Assembly: GCA_023398855.1 (NCBI GenBank)
Contig: JAEWRS010000001.1
Span: 1-9,862, forward strand
Reading direction: 5' to 3'
DNA length: 9,862 nt
DNA from: Bacillota bacterium
GTDB taxonomy: Bacteria > Bacillota > Clostridia > Lachnospirales > Lachnospiraceae
In this document: in pieces, positions 1 through 4,554 of the stretch
Layout: each line of letters opens with the position of its first letter
Numbering within the stretch: the stretch's first letter is position 1
Translations under genes and position numbers: made by a program
The notes under the pieces: generated by a model
What the model was told of the DNA's origin: nothing
What the model saw: the letters and a program-made list of their open reading frames with translations, nothing else
Database searches by the model: none

Positions 1-291
1 TTCCAGATACTCTTCGATCAAATAACTATAAAATTCGTCTTCTTCTACGTCATAAATAATGGGAATTCCAGGATGGCGCAGTTCTTTTAAAACCAGTGCT
101 TCACGCCTTAGATCTTCAAATTTCAGAAAGCTCTTAGGTACCCGCTTAATTGCCCGGTACTCTTCAAGCCCAAGATGAACTGCCAGAAACACTGTCCCTG
201 CCCGGCCAGTTCCCAAGATGCCGTATAGCTGATATTTGCCAAACAGAACGGCGCTTACTGAAACCACCTCCTTTTGTCTGTCCAATATCAT
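1..291 (-). CDS. Ser/Thr protein kinase, N-terminal part (gene runs off the left edge)
   Basis: I translated the minus strand from an ATG at 291 to the window edge: 97 open codons with no stop. The product looks like the N-lobe of a Hanks-type Ser/Thr kinase. It has a glycine-rich loop GILGTGRAGTV at residues 24-34, the AIK lysine that binds ATP phosphates at Lys49, and an alpha-C glutamate (Glu64 in LRREALVLKELRHPGI), then a strand and hinge ending in LIEEYLE at the edge. The catalytic loop (HRD) and activation segment lie outside, so activity cannot be judged. The gene is divergent from mecA. The start is uncertain: the ATG at 291 has only a weak upstream AAGAG and lies very close to the predicted promoter, while a strong AAAGGAGGTGG (264-274) lies inside the frame with no ATG, GTG or TTG at usable distance after it. 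The fold assignment is secure; targets are unknown. Confidence 0.85.
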   Translation of the reverse strand, partial: MILDRQKEVVSVSAVLFGKYQLYGILGTGRAGTVFLAVHLGLEEYRAIKRVPKSFLKFEDLRREALVLKELRHPGIPIIYDVEEDEFYSYLIEEYLE

Positions 292-303
292 CTCTTGGGG
301 TAT

Positions 304-332
304 ATTCTAATATATCTCTCTTATTTTTTCAA
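304..332 (-). promoter_or_regulatory. Candidate sigma-A promoter of the kinase gene
   Basis: On the minus strand a -35 TTGAAA (327-332) and a -10 TAGAAT (304-309) are separated by exactly 17 bases, each one mismatch from consensus. Transcription would start near 297, only about six bases before the ATG at 291. The transcript would then be nearly leaderless unless translation starts further inside the frame. This is motif matching only. Confidence 0.5.
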
Positions 333-405
333 CTATTATTTGGAAAAATATAAAAAGAGAAATCAGATACAATAAATATACCATGATTTATTGCTGTTTT
401 CTGGA

Positions 406-434
406 TTGACATTTTAATGGAATCCAGTTAGACT
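406..434 (+). promoter_or_regulatory. Candidate distal rightward promoter (perfect TTGACA)
   Basis: TTGACA at 406-411 is followed after 17 bases by TAGACT (429-434), which matches four of six -10 positions. The -35 overlaps the left arm of the CTGGATT/AATCCAG dyad (401-427). If used, it would give mecA an untranslated leader of roughly 270 bases. This is weaker evidence than for the proximal promoter. Confidence 0.3.
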
Positions 435-476
435 CCAAGTAAATAGGAAGCCAAAGCCTGCCCGGTGGATTTCCCT

Positions 477-492
477 GGAATTTGAAAATTCC
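477..492. repeat. 16-bp near-perfect palindrome (operator-like dyad)
   Basis: GGAATTT and AAATTCC are perfect 7-base inverted arms separated by GA, upstream of mecA and downstream of the distal promoter candidate. The two-base spacer is too short for an RNA loop without losing pairs, so a dimeric DNA-binding protein site is more likely than a terminator. The protein is unknown, and chance in AT-rich DNA is possible. Confidence 0.3.
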
Positions 493-625
493 GGAATAAT
501 TACAGATATCAACACGATAACAGGATTGTGGGAAATAATATGACAAAAAAATCCCAATTATTTAATAGGATACCCGTTTTTTAGCATACAAACCTAAAAA
601 TTATATTAATTTTTTCACATAGTAA

Positions 626-655
626 TTGCTTTTTCGCTATATTATATAGTATAGT
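626..655 (+). promoter_or_regulatory. Candidate proximal mecA promoter
   Basis: TTGCTT (626-631) and TATAGT (650-655) are separated by 18 bases in the AT-rich stretch just before mecA. This would leave a leader of about 50 bases containing the AGGAAGTGA ribosome binding site (702-710). Overlapping TATA-like hexamers nearby make the exact -10 uncertain. Confidence 0.42.
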
Positions 656-714
656 TATGTTGAGGGAGTATGTAAACATCCGTCCACCATTTTAAAAGAA
701 CAGGAAGTGATCCT

Positions 715-1434
715 ATGAAGATAGAACGTATTAATGAAAATCAAATTCGTTGTACGCTTACAAGCTTTGATTTAAGCGTCCGAAACTTAAATTTAGGCGA
801 GCTGGCTTATGGCAGTGAAAAAGCTCGTAACCTGTTCCGCGAGATGATTCAAAAAGCCTCTAACGAAGTGGGATTCGAAGCAGAAGACATTCCTCTCATG
901 GTAGAAGCAATTCCGTTATCCAACGAAAGCGTGATGCTGGTGATCACGAAAATCGAAGATCCGGAAGAATTAGATACAAGGTTTGCAAAATTTTCACCAT
1001 CATCTGACGAAGACCTGGATTCCATGCAGGGAGACCTTGCAAGTGAACTGCTGGAAGGTGCTGAAGGCCTTTTAAACCTGCTGGGTATTGACAAAGAAGA
1101 TGAACAGGAATCAGAACAGCCAAAAGAGCAGTCAAGTGCTTCCTCTATACGAATTTATTGTTTTCAAAGCCTGGATCAGATATCAGATGCTGCACGGATC
1201 ATCGGACAGGTTTATGATGGCGAGAATACATTGTACAAAAAACCTGACACCAGACAGTATTATCTGGTGATCAAAAATACTCCTGACAAATCCCTGGATT
1301 TCAGCCGTATCTGCAACCTGCTTGCAGAATATGGTTCTAAGATTCATCAGGATTACGCCTCTGAAGCGTACTACAAGGAACATTACGAGGTGCTGATTGA
1401 GGGCCACGCCCTTCAGTCTCTGGCAAAACTTTAA
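715..1434 (+). CDS. mecA: MecA, adaptor protein for the ClpCP protease
   Basis: The 239-residue protein starts MKIERINENQIRCTLTSFDL, the characteristic opening of the MecA/YpbH family. In known members the N-domain captures substrates such as ComK and the C-domain binds and activates the ClpC unfoldase in the cytoplasm. Here the N-domain spans about residues 1-95. A long acidic, low-complexity linker (about 96-144, rich in D, E, S and Q) joins it to the C-domain (about 145-239: IRIYCFQSLDQISDAARII, then YYLVIKN and the ending YEVLIEGHALQSLAKL). The length is slightly above the roughly 220 residues of the Bacillus protein, mostly through the linker. The ATG has an AGGAAGTGA site four bases upstream. 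The gene stands alone, between its own promoters and a strong terminator. The family call is confident. The substrate in this organism is unknown and need not be competence-related. Confidence 0.92.
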   Translation: MKIERINENQIRCTLTSFDLSVRNLNLGELAYGSEKARNLFREMIQKASNEVGFEAEDIPLMVEAIPLSNESVMLVITKIEDPEELDTRFAKFSPSSDEDLDSMQGDLASELLEGAEGLLNLLGIDKEDEQESEQPKEQSSASSIRIYCFQSLDQISDAARIIGQVYDGENTLYKKPDTRQYYLVIKNTPDKSLDFSRICNLLAEYGSKIHQDYASEAYYKEHYEVLIEGHALQSLAKL

Positions 1435-1470
1435 TCCGTTCCTTTGTTCATAGTACTTCATCACAATCGA

Positions 1471-1508
1471 AATAAGGTCCGGCCCTTTGAGGGCCGGACC
1501 TTATTTTT
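1471..1508 (+). terminator. Strong intrinsic terminator after mecA, possibly shared with the convergent operon
   Basis: AATAAGGTCCGGCCCT (1471-1486) pairs perfectly with 1490-1505 around a TTG loop, a 16-bp stem followed by a T-rich run (TTATTTTTAT). It lies 36 bases after the mecA stop and touches the stop of the convergent hydrolase gene (1507-1509). On the minus strand the following T-tract is weaker (TTATTTCGATT), so it may terminate both directions but is better rightward. Confidence 0.88.
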
Positions 1509-2397
1509 ATAACCCGGAATTATCTTCCAAAAAAAATGAAAATATCAATTCAAAGGTTGCATCAGTTTCTTTGCAGGGAATCAAAATCCAGTCATGGATC
1601 ATTTTTGTCCCTTTTTTGTAAATAATTTTTGTTCCCTGCAGTTTCCCCGACTTTTCTGCCAAAAGCTCACAATCCGGAGTCAGTATCTCCTCTGATCCTG
1701 AAAATACCAGAATATGCCCGAGATTCTCCCAATCACCATAAAGAGGCGAAACAAAAGGGTGATCTGGTTCTAAACAGCCACGGTAACGGACACCAGCTTC
1801 CTTCAAAGCTTCTACCGGCAGGATCGGATCCGTTTTTTTCACCAGCTTAATTTTCGGGTTATCAAGAGCGATATCAAGCCATGGAGAAATAACAGCAGTT
1901 TTCACAGGCATAGGCAGATTCCCCATGTCTCTCAGTTCCTGTAAAAAGGAAAGAGCCAGACCACCGCCGGAAAAATCTCCAAACAGAAAAAACTCGTCTT
2001 CCGGGTACTCAGACACAAGGCAGCTGTAAACACGGACCAGGTACTTGTGGACATCCAGTGCCGTAAACTCCGGGGCCAGCGGGCACTGGGGTATGGTCAC
2101 CTTTACCTGATATTCTGTGGCAAAGTACTCTGCTATTTCTCTGTATCTCTCCGTCGGCTCCAGGGTATAAGCCCCGCCGGGAAGCATGATCACATGAGAA
2201 GCCTTTGTATAGCTTCCATTTATCGTTACAACAGGAAAACCATCCACGTTCCAGGCCTTAACTCTCACCTTCTTTGTAAAAAGCTCCTGAGCCAGCGCCC
2301 AATTCCCTCTGACCGGCTGACCCAGCTCAACAGCCATCTTTTTATCCGCCTTTTGTAATCCTGCAGAAATCTTAGCCATCTCCACTTTCATGCTCAT
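1507..2397 (-). CDS. Alpha/beta-hydrolase-fold protein (HSL/acetyl-esterase-like) with degenerate active-site motifs
   Basis: The 296-residue protein has the order and spacing of the hormone-sensitive-lipase-type esterase family (alpha/beta hydrolase_3): an oxyanion segment, the CPLAPEFTALDV stretch (105-116) equivalent to YRLAPEHPFPAA, a nucleophile elbow, an acid and a late histidine. Two key motifs differ. The usual HGGG is LPGGAY (72-77), so its His is Pro. The usual GDSAGG is GDFSGGG (140-146), placing Phe142 where the nucleophile should be and Ser143 one residue late; the codons GAT TTT TCC are clear. The acid is plausibly Glu237 (GSEEIL) and the histidine His268 (KMIHDW). There is no signal peptide or membrane segment, so it is cytoplasmic. 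It is the last gene of the marR-MATE operon, 31 bases after the MATE stop, with GGAAAGGAGAGA before its ATG. Whether it hydrolyses a drug-like ester, uses Ser143, or is a binding-only relative cannot be told. Confidence 0.8.
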   Translation of the reverse strand: MSMKVEMAKISAGLQKADKKMAVELGQPVRGNWALAQELFTKKVRVKAWNVDGFPVVTINGSYTKASHVIMLPGGAYTLEPTERYREIAEYFATEYQVKVTIPQCPLAPEFTALDVHKYLVRVYSCLVSEYPEDEFFLFGDFSGGGLALSFLQELRDMGNLPMPVKTAVISPWLDIALDNPKIKLVKKTDPILPVEALKEAGVRYRGCLEPDHPFVSPLYGDWENLGHILVFSGSEEILTPDCELLAEKSGKLQGTKIIYKKGTKMIHDWILIPCKETDATFELIFSFFLEDNSGL

Positions 2398-2428
2398 GAT
2401 TTTTATCTCTCCTTTCCTGGTATTCTAT

Positions 2429-3814
2429 TTAATTTTCACATGCTTTGTTTAACTTTTTCAGTTCATGCCCCACAAACTGGCTGACAATGATCATAGATGT
2501 AATATCTGCCACAGGCCCTGCGTATAAAATCCCTTCTAATCCAAAGGATAAAGGAAGGATGAGAATCAGTGGTATCAACAACAGGAGCTGGCGCAGCATG
2601 GATAAAACAGAGGCCTTTAAAGGCTGTCCTGTTGACTGAAAATAACTGGTGGTGGCTACCTGGAAACCCGCCGAAAAGATTCCCAGCATATAGATCTTCA
2701 GACAGCGGACTGCAAACTGAGTGAACTCTGCATCTTTGGTACCAAACAAACTGACTATCTGCCAGGAAAACAACTGACAAGCCAGCCAGCCTGTAAGGGA
2801 AACCGCTGTTGCAGCACTGGCAGCCAGAAGAAAGGTCCTTCTTACACGATCAGGCTGGTTTGCTCCCTTGTTAAAGCCAAGAATGGGCTGTGATCCAATA
2901 CCGATTCCGATGCAGATGGAAATGAGGATCATTCCAATCTTATTTACAACGCCCATAGCGCTTAATGCCACATCTCCCCCAATGGCTGTACGGTTTCCGT
3001 AATAAACCAAAGAGTTATTCATTACAACCTGTAAAATGGTGGAGGCAATCTGAGTAATACCGCTGGAAGCCCCAAGAGTCAGGGCCATCCGGCAAATACC
3101 CCCGTCAATGCGCATGCTCTTTTTATTGAGGCGCATGTGTTTTCCCCAATACATAAAATACAATACCAGAACAACTGCAGAAATAATCTGGGAGGTAATT
3201 GTTGCAATCGCTGCTCCGGTCACACCCCAATGGAATACAAAGATGTAAATAGGATCCAGGATAGTATTTAATGTAGCACCCACTAATATGGCGTACATGG
3301 ATAAAGCAGGATTCCCATCGGTCCTGGCCATATTGCTCAGCACCACCGCAAGCATGTTAAACGGTGTTCCTAACAGTATGACAGAGGTGTACTGCCTAGC
3401 ATATTCCATGGTGTTCTCAGTGGCCCCGAAAATCTTTAACATAGGAGTCAGCAGTGGGAAAGCCACAGCCAAAACCAGGGCACTGGCTGCCAAAGTCACC
3501 AGAAAAACAGTTCCAAGTGTCTTGTCAGCCTCCTCTTCATTATTTTCCCCCAGCTTAATTGCCGCGTAGGCACTCCCTCCAGCTCCAAGCAGGGTAGATA
3601 TAGCCAAAATAATGGTAACAACGGGAAATGCAATTGTTGTGGCTGCATTTCCCAGATATCCGATGCCCTGTCCGATAAAAATCTGGTCCACTATGTTATA
3701 AATCGAGTTTACCAGCATGGAAACGATCGCCGGAAGTGCAAACTGCAGCAGCAAATGCCCTATCGGCTTATATCCCAAGGGATTATCCCCTTGCCTTATC
3801 CTGTCTTGTACCAT
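2429..3814 (-). CDS. MATE-family multidrug efflux transporter (MepA-like)
   Basis: The 461-residue integral membrane protein fits MATE family length and has about 12 hydrophobic segments arranged as two homologous halves. It opens with the typical PIGHLLLQFALPAIVSMLVN and VDQIFIGQGIG. The N-half carries MARTDGNPALSMYAIL (162-177), and the C-half has GSQPILGFNKGANQPDRV (307-324) and the matching YFQSTGQPLKASVLSMLRQ (391-409). Family members export cationic drugs, dyes and metabolites using a sodium or proton gradient. The MepA-like subclade is inferred from sequence style and the adjacent MarR gene. The ATG lies six bases after the marR stop, with a GGAAAGGAAT site overlapping the end of marR, so the two are probably cotranscribed. 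The substrate is not predictable from sequence. Confidence 0.92.
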   Translation of the reverse strand: MVQDRIRQGDNPLGYKPIGHLLLQFALPAIVSMLVNSIYNIVDQIFIGQGIGYLGNAATTIAFPVVTIILAISTLLGAGGSAYAAIKLGENNEEEADKTLGTVFLVTLAASALVLAVAFPLLTPMLKIFGATENTMEYARQYTSVILLGTPFNMLAVVLSNMARTDGNPALSMYAILVGATLNTILDPIYIFVFHWGVTGAAIATITSQIISAVVLVLYFMYWGKHMRLNKKSMRIDGGICRMALTLGASSGITQIASTILQVVMNNSLVYYGNRTAIGGDVALSAMGVVNKIGMILISICIGIGIGSQPILGFNKGANQPDRVRRTFLLAASAATAVSLTGWLACQLFSWQIVSLFGTKDAEFTQFAVRCLKIYMLGIFSAGFQVATTSYFQSTGQPLKASVLSMLRQLLLLIPLILILPLSFGLEGILYAGPVADITSMIIVSQFVGHELKKLNKACEN

Positions 3815-3820
3815 ATATTT

Positions 3821-4270
3821 CTATTCCTTTCCTTTCTGTTCCACAATGTGATCACGGGCATTGCAGGCCATGCGGATTAGCATTTGCTCTGCTGCATCAC
3901 GTTCTTGCGCGGTAAATCCCTTTAAAACAATATCCGCCCATTCATTTACACTCTCTAAAGTCTTTTCCACAACAGCAGCCGCCTTTTCCGTAATATAAAT
4001 TCTACGGATACGCTTGTCCTCTTTTGCCATTTCCATCAGGACATAACCCTCTTCTTCCAGCTTTTTCACCGCGCGGGTAGCAGTCGCTTTATCGTATTGG
4101 CCAAAGGAAGCCAGCTCATGGAGACTCATTCCAGGATTTTTATAAATCTGCAATAAAAAAAACTGTTGTCCACAGCCTATCTGATAAAAGGATAATTGAT
4201 TTGCAAAGTACATATTATTCAGTCTTTGGAGAATCGAAATATACTTACCGATTTCCCTGTGCTCGTTCAT
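3821..4270 (-). CDS. MarR-family transcriptional regulator (probable repressor of the MATE operon)
   Basis: The 149-residue protein has MarR architecture. An N-terminal dimerisation helix (about 5-30) is followed by a winged helix-turn-helix: MSLHELASFGQYDKATATRAVKK spans helix 2 and the recognition helix (about 48-70), the wing holds EDKRIRRIYIT (84-94) with the conserved Asp-Lys-Arg, and a C-terminal helix (about 98-143) returns to the dimer interface. I chose the ATG at 4270 because a perfect GGAGGTGG sits five bases upstream. The open frame continues back to 4351, but that extension would lie upstream of the predicted transcription start and inside the operator. The gene precedes a MATE exporter by six bases, as in mepRA-type operons. 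Typical members are released from DNA by small aromatic or cationic ligands. The ligand here is unknown. Confidence 0.9.
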   Translation of the reverse strand: MNEHREIGKYISILQRLNNMYFANQLSFYQIGCGQQFFLLQIYKNPGMSLHELASFGQYDKATATRAVKKLEEEGYVLMEMAKEDKRIRRIYITEKAAAVVEKTLESVNEWADIVLKGFTAQERDAAEQMLIRMACNARDHIVEQKGKE

Positions 4271-4275
4271 GCGTT

Positions 4276-4283
4276 CCACCTCC
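4276..4283 (-). promoter_or_regulatory. Ribosome binding site that fixes the marR start
   Basis: GGAGGTGG on the minus strand ends five bases before the ATG at 4270. The longer frame from 4351 has no such site and starts upstream of the predicted transcript, so this site decides the start. Confidence 0.85.
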
Positions 4284-4322
4284 GGTCCATAAGGGCGAAT
4301 AACACTTTTTAGGATGATAATC

Positions 4323-4351
4323 AGCATATCATATAGTGGTTGCACTCGCAA
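4323..4351 (-). promoter_or_regulatory. Candidate promoter of the marR-MATE-hydrolase operon
   Basis: On the minus strand TTGCGA (4346-4351) and TATGCT (4323-4328) are separated by 17 bases; each matches four of six consensus positions. The predicted start near 4316 leaves a leader of about 45 bases with the GGAGGTGG site. The -35 and part of the spacer are covered by the palindrome at 4333-4355. Confidence 0.5.
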
Positions 4352-4355
4352 CTAT
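4333..4355. promoter_or_regulatory. Probable MarR operator overlapping the operon promoter
   Basis: The core inverted repeat GTTGC-ACTC-GCAAC (4339-4352) sits within a wider imperfect dyad bounded by ATAGT (4333-4337) and ACTAT (4351-4355). Its size fits a MarR dimer site, and it covers the predicted -35 and part of the spacer of the promoter that drives the neighbouring marR gene. Binding would block RNA polymerase and give autorepression. Binding by this MarR protein is inferred from position and symmetry. Confidence 0.65.
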
Positions 4356-4375
4356 TTTTTTTATCCAAATAAGAA

Positions 4376-4467
4376 AGAATCCCGCTTGTGGGATTCTCCG
4401 CCTGCGGCGGGTCGCCTCGGCGACATCCAACCCTACCGCCGCAGTGCAATCCTCCCGGAGGGTTTTT
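4376..4467. other. G+C-rich hairpin cluster, possible structured RNA or dispersed intergenic repeat
   Basis: Four short hairpins follow each other in a stretch clearly richer in G and C than its flanks: AGAATCCC/GGGATTCT (4376-4397), CCGCC/GGCGG (4398-4410), GTCGCC/GGCGAC (4411-4424), and CCTC/GAGG (about 4451-4461) followed by TTTTT (4463-4467). An alternative long-range fold exists: CTGCGGCGG (4402-4410) is the exact complement of CCGCCGCAG (4436-4444), and GGATT (4391-4395) of AATCC (4448-4452). No coding frame or known RNA family is recognised. It lies upstream of the marR promoter and beyond the sugar operon terminator. A REP-like repeat, an orphan RNA or a decayed terminator are all possible. 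Confidence 0.5.
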
Positions 4468-4499
4468 ATCGTATAGGACGAACTTTCCTATACGATAAA
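4465..4499. repeat. 14-bp perfect inverted repeat
   Basis: TTTATCGTATAGGA (4465-4478) and TCCTATACGATAAA (4486-4499) are perfect inverted copies around a 7-base loop CGAACTT. No T-run follows it on either strand in the position expected for a terminator, so it may be a protein site, a recombination or insertion remnant, or part of the adjoining hairpin cluster. Confidence 0.75.
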
Positions 4500-4500
4500 T

Positions 4501-4534
4501 AAAAAGCAGTACTGGTTCTCACCCGTACTGCTTT
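4501..4534 (-). terminator. Intrinsic terminator of the alpha-galactoside operon
   Basis: Read on the minus strand, AAAGCAGTAC pairs with GTACTGCTTT (4525-4534 with 4503-4512), and an inner GGT/ACC pairing continues the stem after one mismatch. It is followed by a T-rich TTTTTATTTAT. It begins 20 bases beyond the alpha-galactosidase stop at 4555, the expected place for the operon end. Confidence 0.82.
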
Positions 4535-4554
4535 AACAATATAAATATTATTCC

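Larger units (their letters stand above)
292..714. other. Divergent intergenic region between the kinase gene and mecA
   Basis: There is no convincing gene in these 423 bases. They hold the kinase promoter candidate (304-332), two candidate rightward promoters (406-434 and 626-655), and three dyads: CAATAAAT/ATTTATTG at 370-393, CTGGATT/AATCCAG at 401-427, and GGAATTT-GA-AAATTCC at 477-492. The remainder is AT-rich. I did not recognise a riboswitch or tRNA. Confidence 0.6.

Noticed and set aside
540..584. A 14-codon frame MTKKSQLFNRIPVF upstream of mecA
   Set aside because: It has only a weak GGGA-like site, is very short and lies in AT-rich spacer DNA; nothing distinguishes it from chance.
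2047..2358. Plus-strand open frame of 103 codons opposite the hydrolase gene
   Set aside because: It is antisense to a clear coding gene, has no recognisable domain and no ribosome binding site; it is a shadow frame.
4271..4351. Extended MarR N-terminus of 27 residues
   Set aside because: The extension starts inside the predicted operator, upstream of the predicted transcript start, and the ATG at 4270 has a far better ribosome binding site.
4451..4467. CCTCCCGGAGGG followed by TTTTT as a rightward terminator
   Set aside because: The stem is only four pairs and no rightward gene precedes it; it is kept only as part of the hairpin cluster.
4471..4494. Resemblance of GTATAGGA/TCCTATAC to yeast FRT recombinase sites
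   Set aside because: Only a short core is shared; the spacer and outer arms differ, and no recombinase gene is in the window.
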